Origin: Legionella quateirensis
GTDB lineage: Bacteria; Pseudomonadota; Gammaproteobacteria; Legionellales; Legionellaceae
DNA: 64,000 bases
Direction of reading: 5' to 3'
NCBI RefSeq assembly: GCF_001467955.1
Contig: NZ_LNYR01000001.1
Location: 1-64,000, forward strand
In this document: piece after piece, positions 10,310-20,093 of the stretch
Numbering within the stretch: position 1 is the first letter of the stretch
How the letters are laid out: the number at the start of each line of letters is the position of its first letter
Translations under genes and position numbers: made by a program
The notes under the pieces: generated by a model
The model's input: the letters and a program-made list of their open reading frames with translations, nothing else
The model's database searches: none
What the model was told of the DNA's origin: nothing

Positions 10310-10495
10310 ATGGAAAAGAAAATTAAAATAACTTTGGTAAAAAGTACCATAGGTAGAAAACCAAAGCATATTCATATTGCAAAGCAGTTAGGTTTAGGTA
10401 AAACAAATTCAAGTGTTTGTCATAATGACACACCAGCAATACGTGGACTTGTAAATGCAATTAATTACCTGCTGCTAGTCGAGGAGAGTGTATAA
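10310..10495 (+). CDS. rpmD: 50S ribosomal protein L30
   Basis: A small 23S-binding protein of 61 aa (E. coli 59). [15 protein letters not shown] and the [17 protein letters not shown] end fit the family. It begins 2 bases after rpsE and its stop overlaps the rplO ATG by one base. Confidence 0.95.
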   Translation: MEKKIKITLVKSTIGRKPKHIHIAKQLGLGKTNSSVCHNDTPAIRGLVNAINYLLLVEESV

Positions 10496-10929
10496 TGAAT
10501 CTGAATTCACTATCACCAGATCCTGGTTCAAGACCTCCGAAGAAACGTCTAGGCAGAGGAATTGGATCCGGTCTAGGTAAAACTAGTGGTAAAGGACACA
10601 AGGGTCAAAAAGCGAGAGCTGGCGGATTCCATAAAATTAATTTTGAAGGCGGTCAAATGCCAATTCAAAGACGTCTTCCTAAAATGGGATTTAAATCTCG
10701 TATAGGACGAACAGTCGATGAAGTGTGCCTGAGCGAACTTGCCAAATTAACTGCTGAAGTTATTGATCTAAACGTTTTGCGTGAAGCAGGACTAATTAAC
10801 AGTTCAATAAAAGACGTAAAAGTTATTCTTTCCGGTGAGTTAACTACAGCCATCAAGCTTAAGGGTTTAAGAGTCACTAAAGGTGCTCGCCTAGCTATCG
10901 AAGGCCTGGGTGGCAGTATAGAAGAGTGA
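10495..10929 (+). CDS. rplO: 50S ribosomal protein L15
   Basis: A late-assembly 50S protein of 144 aa (E. coli 144). It has the glycine- and lysine-rich N-terminus ([23 protein letters not shown]), then a globular part ending in [18 protein letters not shown]. It lies directly before secY, as in nearly all bacteria. Confidence 0.97.
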   Translation: MNLNSLSPDPGSRPPKKRLGRGIGSGLGKTSGKGHKGQKARAGGFHKINFEGGQMPIQRRLPKMGFKSRIGRTVDEVCLSELAKLTAEVIDLNVLREAGLINSSIKDVKVILSGELTTAIKLKGLRVTKGARLAIEGLGGSIEE

Positions 10930-10931
10930 CT

Positions 10932-12260
10932 ATGAAAAACCAAAAACATAATGGTAGCCAATCACGTGGTGGATTGGCCGAACTAAAATCAAGATTGATA
11001 TTTGTCATTCTCGGAATTCTAGTATATAGGTTAGGTGCTCACATTCCAGTACCTGGATTGGATCCTACCAAGCTAGCTAATTTCTTTAATGAGCAACAAA
11101 ATACAATATTTGGCTTATTTAATATGTTTTCTGGTGGCGCATTATCTCGTGTAACGGTATTTGCTATTGGAATAATGCCTTATATTTCTGCTTCTATTAT
11201 TATACAGCTCTTTTCTGTTGTTTCTCCCAAGTTAGAACAATTGAAAAAAGAAGGTGAGTCAGGACGCAGAAAAATAAATCAGTACACAAGATACTTAACC
11301 CTGTTGTTATCAATATTCCAATCATTAGGTATGGCTCGATGGCTGGCGGGACAACAGATAGCACTGCAACCGGATTTTTCATTTTACTTTACGGCAGTCG
11401 TTACATTAGTAACAGGAACAATGTTCCTAATGTGGCTCGGAGAACAGATTACTGAAAAAGGTGTAGGGAATGGTATCTCTTTAATCATCTTCTCAGGTAT
11501 CGTATCCAGTATGCCTACTGCTATTGCCTCGGTTCTTCAACAGGTTAAAGAAGGACAAATGCAGGCATTGACATTGGTAGTAGTTGCTGTAGTTGTGGTT
11601 GTAGTAACTGGATTTGTAGTGTTCATGGAAAGAGCGCAAAGGCGAATACGGGTAAATTATGCTCAAAGAACGCAAGGTAGAAAGGTATATGCTGCTCAAA
11701 CCAGTCATTTACCTCTAAAAATCAATATGTCTGGAGTAATTCCACCCATTTTTGCATCCAGTATTATATTGTTACCGGCAACTTTAGCTCAATTTTTTTC
11801 TCATAGTAAAGGGATGGGTTGGTTGTCTGATGTTGGAATGGCTTTGTCACCAGGTCAACCTCTATATTTGATAGTGTATGCCCTTGCGATTCTGTTTTTT
11901 GCTTTCTTCTATGCGGCATTGGTATTTAATCCGAAAGATACAGCAGAAAACTTAAAAAAATCTGGAGCTTATATACCAGGAATCAGACCAGGAGAGCAAA
12001 CAACCAAATACATTGATTCAGTTATGACTCGATTAACCCTGGTTGGAGCTTTATATCTGGTACTGGTTTGTTTATTGCCTCAGATCTTAATGTATACATG
12101 GCATGTTCCATTTTACTTTGGTGGCACGTCATTGCTAATTATAGTTGTTGTTATTATGGATTTTGTAGCTCAGATACAAGCTCATTTAATGACCCAACAA
12201 TATGATTCTTTAATGAAAAAGGCTAATTTTAAAGGTACGAAACTACCTGGTCTATTATGA
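10932..12260 (+). CDS. secY: Protein translocase subunit SecY
   Basis: The channel subunit of the SecYEG translocon in the inner membrane. I use the ATG at 10932 (442 aa, E. coli 443); a GTG at 10926 overlapping the rplO stop would add two residues. [21 protein letters not shown] begins TM1; PVPGLDP follows in the plug region, and ten hydrophobic segments can be followed. The cytosolic loop [15 protein letters not shown], used by SecA and ribosomes, is intact. Confidence 0.97.
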   Translation: MKNQKHNGSQSRGGLAELKSRLIFVILGILVYRLGAHIPVPGLDPTKLANFFNEQQNTIFGLFNMFSGGALSRVTVFAIGIMPYISASIIIQLFSVVSPKLEQLKKEGESGRRKINQYTRYLTLLLSIFQSLGMARWLAGQQIALQPDFSFYFTAVVTLVTGTMFLMWLGEQITEKGVGNGISLIIFSGIVSSMPTAIASVLQQVKEGQMQALTLVVVAVVVVVVTGFVVFMERAQRRIRVNYAQRTQGRKVYAAQTSHLPLKINMSGVIPPIFASSIILLPATLAQFFSHSKGMGWLSDVGMALSPGQPLYLIVYALAILFFAFFYAALVFNPKDTAENLKKSGAYIPGIRPGEQTTKYIDSVMTRLTLVGALYLVLVCLLPQILMYTWHVPFYFGGTSLLIIVVVIMDFVAQIQAHLMTQQYDSLMKKANFKGTKLPGLL

Positions 12261-12278
12261 TTTTTATCGGAGTTCGGA

Positions 12279-12392
12279 ATGAAAGTAAGAGCATCAGTAA
12301 AGCGAATTTGTCGCAATTGCAAAATAATTAAAAGAAGTGGCACTATACGAGTAATTTGTAAGGATGCCAGACATAAACAAAAGCAAGGTTAA
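12279..12392 (+). CDS. rpmJ: 50S ribosomal protein L36 (zinc-binding form)
   Basis: A 37-aa gene, below the size of most ORF searches, starting at the ATG 18 bases after secY with a CGGAG site. It reads [21 protein letters not shown] and then a basic tail. Cysteines at 11, 14 and 27 and His32 form the usual C-x2-C...C-x4-H zinc site. L36 fits into 23S rRNA late in assembly. Its place between secY and rpsM is the standard one. Confidence 0.95.
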
Positions 12393-12399
12393 TATCTGC

Positions 12400-12446
12400 T
12401 TGATTTAATTTTATAAAAATAGTATTCTTCTGTCCCTTTCGACAGA
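12400..12446 (+). promoter_or_regulatory. Candidate alpha-operon promoter and leader hairpin
   Basis: The 78-base gap before rpsM holds TTGATT (12400-12405), a 17-base spacer and TATTCT (12423-12428), a fair sigma-70 promoter. Immediately after is a 6-bp hairpin, TCTGTC-6 nt-GACAGA (12429-12446), then the rpsM ribosome site CGGAG. In E. coli S4 represses the alpha operon by binding a pseudoknot in this leader. Whether this hairpin is the equivalent is inference. Confidence 0.45.
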
Positions 12447-12470
12447 ACAAAATAACGTTCGGAGAAGCTA

Positions 12471-12827
12471 ATGGCTCGTATTGCAGGAGTGAACATACCT
12501 GATCACAAACATGTGGTAATTGCTTTAACAGCTATATATGGTATTGGTAAAACCACATCTTTAAAATTATGTAAGACAGTTGATATTGATCCTTCAGCTA
12601 AAGTTTCGCAATTATCAGATGCTCAGTTAGAGTCATTAAGAATTGAAATTGCAAAAATTACTGTAGAAGGTGATTTGCGTCGTGTTGTTACAATGAACAT
12701 TAAACGACTGATGGACCTTGGCTGTTATAGAGGCTTAAGGCATAGAAGAGGATTACCCTTACGCGGACAACGTACGAAAACTAATGCTCGTACTAGAAAA
12801 GGCCGTAGAAAAGGCACTAGTAATTGA
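12471..12827 (+). CDS. rpsM: 30S ribosomal protein S13
   Basis: A 30S head protein that makes intersubunit bridges and touches P-site tRNA. It has 118 aa (E. coli 118). The start [14 protein letters not shown] and the C-terminal [20 protein letters not shown] are conserved. It is the first gene of the alpha unit. Confidence 0.97.
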   Translation: MARIAGVNIPDHKHVVIALTAIYGIGKTTSLKLCKTVDIDPSAKVSQLSDAQLESLRIEIAKITVEGDLRRVVTMNIKRLMDLGCYRGLRHRRGLPLRGQRTKTNARTRKGRRKGTSN

Positions 12828-12848
12828 TTTTTCATGTAGGAAAATAAG

Positions 12849-13247
12849 ATGGCAATAACTAAGTCAAAACAGCAAAAAGTACGAAAAAAGGCAAAACGTG
12901 TTGTATCAGATGGTATAGTTCATGTTCATGCATCTTTCAATAATACAATTGTTACCTTTACTGATAGACAAGGTAATGCATTATGTTGGGCAACATCTGG
13001 TGGATCCGGTTTTAGGGGCTCTAGAAAAAGTACGCCTTATGCTGCACAGGTTGCAACAGAACGTGCTGCAGTTGTTGCTAAAGAATATGGTATGAAATCT
13101 GTAGCAGTATTTGTTCATGGTCCTGGTCCTGGTAGAGAGTCCACTATTCGTGAATTAATATCCCAGGATTTTAAAATTGTTGAAATCACCGATGTAACTG
13201 GCATACCCCATAATGGTTGTAAGCCACCTAAAAAACGTCGTGTATAA
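12849..13247 (+). CDS. rpsK: 30S ribosomal protein S11
   Basis: A platform protein near the mRNA exit. It has 132 aa (E. coli 129). [19 protein letters not shown] and the C-terminal [20 protein letters not shown] are highly conserved. It lies 21 bases after rpsM. Confidence 0.97.
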   Translation: MAITKSKQQKVRKKAKRVVSDGIVHVHASFNNTIVTFTDRQGNALCWATSGGSGFRGSRKSTPYAAQVATERAAVVAKEYGMKSVAVFVHGPGPGRESTIRELISQDFKIVEITDVTGIPHNGCKPPKKRRV

Positions 13248-13263
13248 GACTCAGGAGTAATTA

Positions 13264-13884
13264 ATGGCTAGATATCTTGGTCCAAAGTGTAAATTATCAC
13301 GACGTGAAGGTTGTGATTTATTACTAAAAAGTGGCGTACGTGATCATAAATCCAAGTGTAAATCTGAAAAGTTACCTGGACAACATGGTGATAAAAAACC
13401 ACGTTTGAATGGCTACGGAATTCAGCTTAGAGAAAAACAAAAAATCAGACGATTGTATGGTGTTCTTGAAAAGCAATTCCGCAATTATTATAAAATGGCT
13501 GCTCGTCAAAAGGGTTCTACTGGTGAGAATCTGATGTCTTTGTTGGAAAGACGTCTTGATAATGTTGTATATCGTATGGGTTTTGCTAGTACGCGTGCAG
13601 AAGCTAGACAACTAGTAACTCATAAGGCAATACTGGTTAATGATAAAATAGTTAACGTACCTTCATTTTTAGTAAATCCTGGCGATGTTATCACTGTTCG
13701 TCAAAGAGCTAAAAGTCAGGGTCGAGTTCAGGCTGCTTTGGCTTTATCTGAACAACGAGCTCCTTGTGATTGGATTACTGTAGATTCTACTGCGTTTAAA
13801 GGTACTTTCTCTACAGCACCAACGTTAACTGACTTATCTTCAGACTACAACGTAAATCTTGTTGTAGAACTTTACTCTAAGTAA
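13264..13884 (+). CDS. rpsD: 30S ribosomal protein S4
   Basis: A primary 16S-binding protein and, in E. coli, repressor of this operon. It has 206 aa (E. coli 206). It starts [16 protein letters not shown] and contains an S4 domain ([26 protein letters not shown], about residues 96-121). Cysteines at 9, 18 and 31 resemble the zinc-linked N-terminus of C+ type S4 proteins; this is only a spacing observation. Confidence 0.97.
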   Translation: MARYLGPKCKLSRREGCDLLLKSGVRDHKSKCKSEKLPGQHGDKKPRLNGYGIQLREKQKIRRLYGVLEKQFRNYYKMAARQKGSTGENLMSLLERRLDNVVYRMGFASTRAEARQLVTHKAILVNDKIVNVPSFLVNPGDVITVRQRAKSQGRVQAALALSEQRAPCDWITVDSTAFKGTFSTAPTLTDLSSDYNVNLVVELYSK

Positions 13885-13902
13885 GCTCGGAGAAATAGCT
13901 GA

Positions 13903-14895
13903 ATGTATACTGAAATCAATGAAATGCTAACGCCTAAAGTGCTTAAGGTACAGGCTGAGTCACCTTATAAAGCTAGAATTGTTCTAGAGCCTTTGGAGAG
14001 AGGTTTTGGTCACACCCTCGGCAATGCGTTGAGACGTATATTATTGTCATCTATGCCTGGAAGTGCCATTACTGAAGCCTCAATTGACGGTGTTCTACAT
14101 GAATACAGTACAATTGAGGGTGTTCAAGAAGATGTGGTTGATTTGTTGCTTAACCTGAAACTGGTTGCTATCAAATTAACAGTGGGAGAGGAAGTTTATC
14201 TTACATTGAATAAACAAGGTCCTTGCCAGGTTACTGCTGGTGATATTCAACTGACACACGGTCAGGAAATTATTAATCCTGAGCTTGTGCTTGCCAATTT
14301 GAATGAAAAGGGCAAATTGAATATGACCCTGAAGGTTGAACGTGGGATAGGTTTTCATAATACTGATTCCTTTGTTAGTCACCTCGATGATGAGATTGAA
14401 AAGAAATCAGTTGGTAAGTTAAAAATTGATAATAGTTTCTCTCCAGTAAAGAAAGTTGCCTATTTTGTTGATAGCGCACGTGTCGAAAATCGTACAGATC
14501 TTGACAAGTTAACAATAGAATTAGAAACAAATGGTACAATTGACGCGGAAGAAGCAATCCGTATATCAGCTAGCATTCTTCAAAGACAACTTCATTCATT
14601 TGTCGATATGAAGTTTGAAGAGTCCCGATCTGATAATAAAGAACGCAATGATTTCGACCCTGTATTATTACGTTCTGTTGATGATTTAGAGTTAACTGTT
14701 CGTTCTGCAAATTGTTTAAAAGCAGAAAACATTCATTACATTGGCGATTTAGTTCAAAGAACTGAAAATGAGTTGTTAAAGACACCTAATCTTGGTAAGA
14801 AATCACTTACCGAAATTAAGGATGTTTTAGCTTCTCGCTCTTTATCGCTGGGAATGAAACTTGAGAATTGGCCGCCAGCAAGTCTTGGCGAGTAA
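13903..14895 (+). CDS. rpoA: RNA polymerase subunit alpha
   Basis: The assembly scaffold of RNA polymerase, binding activators and UP elements. It has 330 aa (E. coli 329). The N-terminal dimer domain carries [22 protein letters not shown]. The C-terminal domain (from about 240) has [22 protein letters not shown] and the helix-hairpin-helix [14 protein letters not shown]. It lies 18 bases after rpsD. Confidence 0.98.
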   Translation: MYTEINEMLTPKVLKVQAESPYKARIVLEPLERGFGHTLGNALRRILLSSMPGSAITEASIDGVLHEYSTIEGVQEDVVDLLLNLKLVAIKLTVGEEVYLTLNKQGPCQVTAGDIQLTHGQEIINPELVLANLNEKGKLNMTLKVERGIGFHNTDSFVSHLDDEIEKKSVGKLKIDNSFSPVKKVAYFVDSARVENRTDLDKLTIELETNGTIDAEEAIRISASILQRQLHSFVDMKFEESRSDNKERNDFDPVLLRSVDDLELTVRSANCLKAENIHYIGDLVQRTENELLKTPNLGKKSLTEIKDVLASRSLSLGMKLENWPPASLGE

Positions 14896-14913
14896 TATTT
14901 AGGAGTCTTTGTT

Positions 14914-15297
14914 ATGCGTCACCGTAATTCGGGCCGTAGTTTTAGCCGTACAAGTAGCCATCGTAAAGCCATGTTTTCAAACATGTGCTGTTCTTTAATT
15001 GAGCATGAGTTGATTAAAACAACTTTACCAAAAGCAAAAGACTTACGTCGTTACATTGAACCTTTAATTACTGTTAGTAAGGCTGATTCAGTAGCATCTC
15101 GTCGACATGCTTTTGATATTTTACGTTCTAAAGTTGCAGTGGGTAAACTGTTTAACGATTTAGGTCCACGTTTTGTCGAAAGACCAGGTGGTTATGTACG
15201 TATAATCAAATGTGGTTTTAGAGAAGGTGATAATGCCCCAATGGCTATTGTAGAGTTGTTAGATAGACCAATGGCTGATGCTGAAGCAGATGAATAA
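14914..15297 (+). CDS. rplQ: 50S ribosomal protein L17
   Basis: A tunnel-exit protein of 127 aa (E. coli 127). The start [20 protein letters not shown] is typical. The end is an acidic tail after [11 protein letters not shown]. It is the last gene of the ribosomal superoperon, followed by an intrinsic terminator 19 bases downstream. Confidence 0.97.
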   Translation: MRHRNSGRSFSRTSSHRKAMFSNMCCSLIEHELIKTTLPKAKDLRRYIEPLITVSKADSVASRRHAFDILRSKVAVGKLFNDLGPRFVERPGGYVRIIKCGFREGDNAPMAIVELLDRPMADAEADE

Positions 15298-15316
15298 GAT
15301 CTACTAGAGCTTCGGG

Positions 15317-15342
15317 AACCCGCTTTTAGCGGGTTTTTTTTT
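15317..15342 (+). terminator. Rho-independent terminator after rplQ
   Basis: Stem AACCCGC / GCGGGTT with loop TTTTA (15317-15335), running straight into an uninterrupted T tract. It ends transcription of the S10-spc-alpha cluster. Confidence 0.9.
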
Positions 15343-15449
15343 GTTTATTGTAACGCCATCATAATATGCCTTGTTTTTTCCATTGTGCTACCAGACTAAC
15401 TGATATTGACAGGGAGAATGTATTTTAATGGTTAAATTTCATATTGAAT

Positions 15450-15613
15450 TTATACCACTAAATATTCCGTAACAGTATATTCCATTTTCGAGGCAGGTAT
15501 CTCTTGAATTGCAGATTGCTCATTACTAAATTGGCGCAGACTCTCATCCATAAGTTTTACTCTGTCATTTTGAAATGGAACAATCCCAAATTGTGCTCCT
15601 ATGGAAAAAGCTT
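15450..15613 (-). pseudogene. Protein-like fragment, remnant of an unknown gene
   Basis: Between rplQ and the next gene (583 bases) there is no intact gene. On the minus strand a 53-codon stretch after a TAA at 15611-15613 reads AFSIGAQFGIVPFQND..., ends ...MEYTVTEYLVV at 15450, and has protein-like composition. It has an internal ATG but no evident ribosome site. Just upstream on the same strand, in another frame, 15652-15880 is also open and protein-like, with FKSQSKIKIQNN and FDLFAEDYQLILKK. Together they look like a decayed gene with a frameshift and stops. The family is not recognised. Confidence 0.4.
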
Positions 15614-15880
15614 ATTCTCTTCTCAATTGTGCACAATAAATTAATCTACTATTAGTAGATATGTTTCAATTTTTTTAGGATTAATTGATAATCTTCGGCA
15701 AATAAGTCAAATTCTAAGATCTTTTGGCAATGAGGTTTTATATTATTTTGAATTTTGATTTTACTCTGCGACTTGAATGTATCGTTTGGATAAGTTGAAC
15801 TATCTGTCTTTGCTGATATTTTAAATGAGTATCTTAGCTTCTCCTGATGTTTTGGTGAAGCTAAGAACCACGACGCAGGC

Positions 15881-18800
15881 TTACTTGCTATTTGATGTGG
15901 GTATGAGCTGTTGTTTATCTGAAACATCATCCACAAAATGCTCACCATGGCTTGGCTTAAAGAATTGAGGTGCTTGCCCAGTAGCCATACGATAGAATCC
16001 AACACCGCTAACTAACAGAGCAATAATTCGAGCACAATCTCTCATAAAACGCTGCCATAAGGGATCACGGTGCTCTTTTATTTTATCCTGAGTGTCCAGC
16101 AGCTTACTCTTAAATGAAGCCAATTGCTCAGTAGGCAATTTGTTAGTATCTTCCAGGCAGTCGATAAGATCTTTAACTGCATTTTTCTTTGTATTGAACA
16201 ATTCGCTCTTATCTTTGGATTTATTAAGCCGATTAAAATATTCATTAGTTCTTTTTAAGAGCGTATCAATTGTTACAATGGCAGCTCTTTCTTCACTACT
16301 GCGGTAGGCGTTTAATTCTTTTCTTAAGAGAGCATTCTCACTATCTTTGGAGCTGTCGGCAACAAATGAAATTATCGGCGTTGAAATCACTTGTTTTTGC
16401 AGTTCTAATTCATGCTCGAGTTTTACTATCTTAGCCTCTGCAATTCTAAGCGCCTCTGCTTTAACTTCAAGCTCCTTGAAAATAGATTCAAAATTACTCT
16501 GAGCAACCCTTAAAGACTCTTGCTCTTTAGCTATATTCTTATCTAGTAATTCCAAATTCCTTTTCTGTTCTTCAACCAGTGTTTTAAGGTCGACTATATC
16601 GCGTTCAGATTGAGTTAAAGGTTCTTTTAGAAGCGAATTCCGTTTGTTGGCCTCTGATAAATTAAGTTCTAGCTGGTCTAATTTCAGGGTCAACTCCAGT
16701 ATCGATTCATTTGCTTCTTGCAGTTTAACTCCTTCTCTATGTAATTGTGCTGTAAGACTCGATATCTGTTCTTCAAATGTAGTGATTTGCTGACTAAGAT
16801 CTTTATTCGTCAGTTCAGTTTGAGTCAATTTTTGACTGGTTGAATCATTTATGCTTTTTATTATTTCAAGTTGCTCTTCTTTGTCACTAATGGCCTGCAC
16901 TAAAGTTTGATTTAATTCCGTTTGCTTTTGAAGACGTTGATGCTCTAGTTTAAGCTGTTCAGTTATTTTCTGAAGCTCCTCTTTTAACTCTGCTAGTTGA
17001 GTTTGTAACTTCTCATGCACACTTGTGGATTGTTCCAGTTGATGTTGTGTATCTATTTGTAGTCTTTGTGTTGATTCCAATTCCAGTGATTTCTGATGCA
17101 GTTCCTTTTGGGTGATACCCAATCTTTGCTCCATTTGTTCAACACGGGCAAACTTAAGGATAGATGAATAAAAGCTGCTGTCGAGTTCTTCTGGTTTCTG
17201 TTCCAGCGCATCAGGCATTTTACTTAATATTCTGCTGCCATTAGTGAGGAGTATTAATTGTTGCTGTTTTATGATGTGAAATAGATGTTTCTTCAATGTA
17301 TGAAAGGGAATCTCTCCTGTATTTGCTCCTACAAGAGGTACCGCTCTTGACCAACGGTCTACCATCATTTTTTGATCACACCACGTCTCAAGACCAATAA
17401 TTTGTTCCATTAGTAAATCAAGATCCGCAACTAATTTTTGTGTTCCCATGAGCCAAGAGATCGGGGTTTCTTCGGTAACGGTATGGCTGTTTGGATCTAT
17501 CTGATGTGCAAGAACTGCTTCTGCATCAAGTGATAGTTTATACGCCATAGATAAAAGAGACTGCTGATGCTGTAGCATGGTTAATGTTAAATCCCTGCTT
17601 ATAGCTTCCATAAAGGATGATGCTAATTTGGCAAGACTGGGATCTATCCCGGAAGTTGCTGAAGCGGCTTCTCTCAGAGTATCAAAAGTATTGGCAACGC
17701 AGTTTCTGCAATCCATTCGCTCTTCAATAGATAAATGATTTCTCAAATAGGTCTGAGTAACTGTATTGACCAAATAAGAGAGGGACTCTTGTACCAGGGA
17801 ATGATTTTTTTCATCCATCAGAAGTCGTGAGATCATATGAGTTTGATCTGAGATGGATTGCGACAGATCATGCGGTTTAAAGGCATATTCAATATTTTCT
17901 TTAAGCCATTTAACCTGCTGTACCAAATTCAACTCGAAAAAGTTGGACAGTTCTAATTTGTTCGTCATCCAGAGTTTTACATGTTGAAGATTAAGAAATG
18001 TTTTTCCATCGCCATGCGCATCCAGATCGGTAATGGGTGTATTTCCTCTTTGGCGGAAATGGACCTGGCGTTGCGCCATATAACGACCCAATCCCGTATA
18101 GTTTCGGGTTGCAAGCCATTCAAAGGCAGGGTAGTTTTCCTGAATATTCTGATAGTTATTGAGGAGTTGTATGTTGCGATTTGTAGAATTCGCTGGAAGA
18201 TATGCATTAGTTACAGCATCTAGTTCAGGATGTCCTAAATCAATTGCTGTATCCAATTGTACAGCATTAGGGAACATAAAATCGAGCCATCTTCTCAGTA
18301 CGAGATCCTGAACACCCGAAAGATCCTTATTTTTAAATGTTTCAGGAACTGGATAACCATTATGATCGAATTGATTACCGTCACCAGTGCCATGACAACC
18401 GGGAATAATTTCATAGGGCATACCCAAGGGAATAATTGGTTTAAAACAATTTGAAGTTTCATGTTTTTGGACAAATTCGTGCTTTTGCACTACGAAATCA
18501 GGGAGTGTATAGAAACTTTCTTCCTGCCATCCAATTCGTACTACTTTACCTAAATTTCCACCAGGTACTGGATCCAGAACAAAGAGTTTGACTTGTAAGG
18601 CATTCAGTTTATTTAAGAGGTTAAGTTTGAGCTCTTGCTCATCATCCAGCTTTTCATTCGTGACTAATCCAGTTAATGCTTTACGTGTATAGCTGGGATC
18701 GTTGATTAGAGCTAGACCTGGAACACTTTTACTGTCACTTACAATGGTTGCAAAAGATCGGCGCTCCGATGGATTTTCTATTTTTAAGTCTTTTTCAAGA

Positions 18801-19258
18801 GCTTCACGGACTCGTGCAAGTTCATGAGTTAATACAATAGACTCAACTCCTCCACGGCTAAACCCGGAAATACTTAATTGGGTTTTACCTTCCGCAATAG
18901 CCCCAAGAGCTAACATGAGAGCTTTTGCTAATCTATCACCAACTTCATATCCAGGTGTATCTGCCCCATTAATCACATCAACTGAATTCGAATGATAGGC
19001 ATGCGCATAATTGGGGGATTTGGCGAGGTGAGATTCAGGGAATTTTATTGTAGACTCTTGTTCACCGAGTAACAGGGTCATCAGCTGGGCAGTGTAAGAA
19101 AATGTTTCTCCACGTATATAGGATCTATTTGTACTGGGATCCGTTGGTCGGTCAACATAATTAACAGCAGTACCTAACAGGAATAAATGGTGTTCTTTTC
19201 CAGTCACATCACTTGGCTTTCGTAATGCGGTAATAAGTTCTTTGAAGTAGTATGTCAT
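15881..19258 (-). CDS. Candidate effector: alpha/beta-hydrolase-like N-terminus, coiled coil, C-terminal membrane segment
   Basis: 1125 aa. The N-terminal region (about 1-400) has a nucleophile-elbow motif GFSRGG at 132-137 (Ser134), preceded by a predicted strand (TQLSIS), as in Tle1/DUF2235-type lipases. A GCHGTGDGNQ stretch further on could belong to the fold. Residues about 400-680 are helical. About 690-1010 is a long heptad-rich coiled coil full of E, Q, K and L. A hydrophobic segment (IIALLVSGVGFYRMATG) lies near residue 1080, followed by a hydrophilic tail ending LIPTSNSK. Size, coiled coil and polar C-terminus are typical of Dot/Icm substrates. Lipase activity and translocation are inference. 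The gene stands alone, convergent with rplQ. Confidence 0.7.
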   Translation of the reverse strand: MTYYFKELITALRKPSDVTGKEHHLFLLGTAVNYVDRPTDPSTNRSYIRGETFSYTAQLMTLLLGEQESTIKFPESHLAKSPNYAHAYHSNSVDVINGADTPGYEVGDRLAKALMLALGAIAEGKTQLSISGFSRGGVESIVLTHELARVREALEKDLKIENPSERRSFATIVSDSKSVPGLALINDPSYTRKALTGLVTNEKLDDEQELKLNLLNKLNALQVKLFVLDPVPGGNLGKVVRIGWQEESFYTLPDFVVQKHEFVQKHETSNCFKPIIPLGMPYEIIPGCHGTGDGNQFDHNGYPVPETFKNKDLSGVQDLVLRRWLDFMFPNAVQLDTAIDLGHPELDAVTNAYLPANSTNRNIQLLNNYQNIQENYPAFEWLATRNYTGLGRYMAQRQVHFRQRGNTPITDLDAHGDGKTFLNLQHVKLWMTNKLELSNFFELNLVQQVKWLKENIEYAFKPHDLSQSISDQTHMISRLLMDEKNHSLVQESLSYLVNTVTQTYLRNHLSIEERMDCRNCVANTFDTLREAASATSGIDPSLAKLASSFMEAISRDLTLTMLQHQQSLLSMAYKLSLDAEAVLAHQIDPNSHTVTEETPISWLMGTQKLVADLDLLMEQIIGLETWCDQKMMVDRWSRAVPLVGANTGEIPFHTLKKHLFHIIKQQQLILLTNGSRILSKMPDALEQKPEELDSSFYSSILKFARVEQMEQRLGITQKELHQKSLELESTQRLQIDTQHQLEQSTSVHEKLQTQLAELKEELQKITEQLKLEHQRLQKQTELNQTLVQAISDKEEQLEIIKSINDSTSQKLTQTELTNKDLSQQITTFEEQISSLTAQLHREGVKLQEANESILELTLKLDQLELNLSEANKRNSLLKEPLTQSERDIVDLKTLVEEQKRNLELLDKNIAKEQESLRVAQSNFESIFKELEVKAEALRIAEAKIVKLEHELELQKQVISTPIISFVADSSKDSENALLRKELNAYRSSEERAAIVTIDTLLKRTNEYFNRLNKSKDKSELFNTKKNAVKDLIDCLEDTNKLPTEQLASFKSKLLDTQDKIKEHRDPLWQRFMRDCARIIALLVSGVGFYRMATGQAPQFFKPSHGEHFVDDVSDKQQLIPTSNSK

Positions 19259-19494
19259 TAACTATGATCCTGATTTATACAAATACTGTTTGATAGTTTA
19301 ATCTATTAAGCTTAAGAGAGTATTATCAAAATAACTCATAGTGCTGCTTTTATGTACTTAGTTTAATCTGTAAATACGCTGATTTATCTTGCAATATGAC
19401 GTAGGGATTGTTGATGAATTTAAATTGATTCAGGAGTCTTACCGTTGTATCCAGGCAAGCGTCTTGTGAAGAACTCGTGATGGAAAGAGGCACT

Positions 19495-19524
19495 CTAACC
19501 CGCAACAGCTTTGTTACGGGTTAG
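19495..19524 (-). terminator. Hairpin downstream of ssb
   Basis: Inverted repeat CTAACCCG...CGGGTTAG with further inner pairing (AACA/TGTT), ending 9 bases from the ssb stop. No clear T tract follows on the minus strand, so it may be a weak terminator or a 3' stabilising hairpin. The rest of the 19259-19532 gap shows no gene. Confidence 0.4.
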
Positions 19525-19532
19525 GAGTTATA

Positions 19533-20009
19533 TTAAAAAGGAATGTCATCATCTAATTCATCAAATGCATCTTGAGCTGCCTGAGCGGGCTGTTTATTGG
19601 CACTTGGGTATTGGGCTGGAGCTGATTGTTGTTGTGCCTGTGGCATATCTTCATAATTTGAGCCACTGCTGCCTTTACTGTCAAGCATTTGGATGTCAGA
19701 GGCAATAATTTCTGTCGTGTATCTGTCTTGTCCTTGTTGATCTTGCCATTTACGGGTACGCAAACTGCCTTCTACATAGAGTTTTGAACCTTTTCGAACG
19801 TATTCACCAGCTATTTCACCTAAACGATTAAAACAAACCACTCGGTGCCATTCTGTTCTGTCTTGTTTTTCACCCGTTGTTTTGTCTTTCCAGGATTCAC
19901 TGGTAGCAACTGATAATGTGGTTACAGCATTTCCGTTTGGTAAATAACGAACATCAGGATCAACCCCTACATTACCAACCAAGATGACTTTGTTTATTCC
20001 TCTTGCCAT
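19533..20009 (-). CDS. ssb: Single-stranded DNA-binding protein
   Basis: 158 aa. The N-terminal OB fold (1-~110) starts [22 protein letters not shown] and includes [23 protein letters not shown]-rich linker follows. The protein ends DELDDDIPF, the acidic tip that recruits repair and replication proteins. It coats ssDNA in replication, repair and recombination. It is 84 bases downstream of the transporter gene on the same strand and may be cotranscribed. Confidence 0.97.
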   Translation of the reverse strand: MARGINKVILVGNVGVDPDVRYLPNGNAVTTLSVATSESWKDKTTGEKQDRTEWHRVVCFNRLGEIAGEYVRKGSKLYVEGSLRTRKWQDQQGQDRYTTEIIASDIQMLDSKGSSGSNYEDMPQAQQQSAPAQYPSANKQPAQAAQDAFDELDDDIPF

Positions 20010-20093
20010 TTTTTATCTCCTGTATGCGAAAGTTAGAGAGAAAGATTATACCTAAATTAAGAGGTATTGCGTAGCAACTGATTTAAATTAAAC

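Noticed and set aside
15652..16005. Minus-strand 117-codon frame overlapping the end of the coiled-coil gene
   Set aside because: Its first 40 codons are the out-of-frame shadow of the real gene. Only 15652-15880 is discussed, as part of a decayed fragment.
17977..18454. Open frames within the coiled-coil effector on both strands
   Set aside because: They have no ribosome sites and mirror the codon pattern of the long gene.
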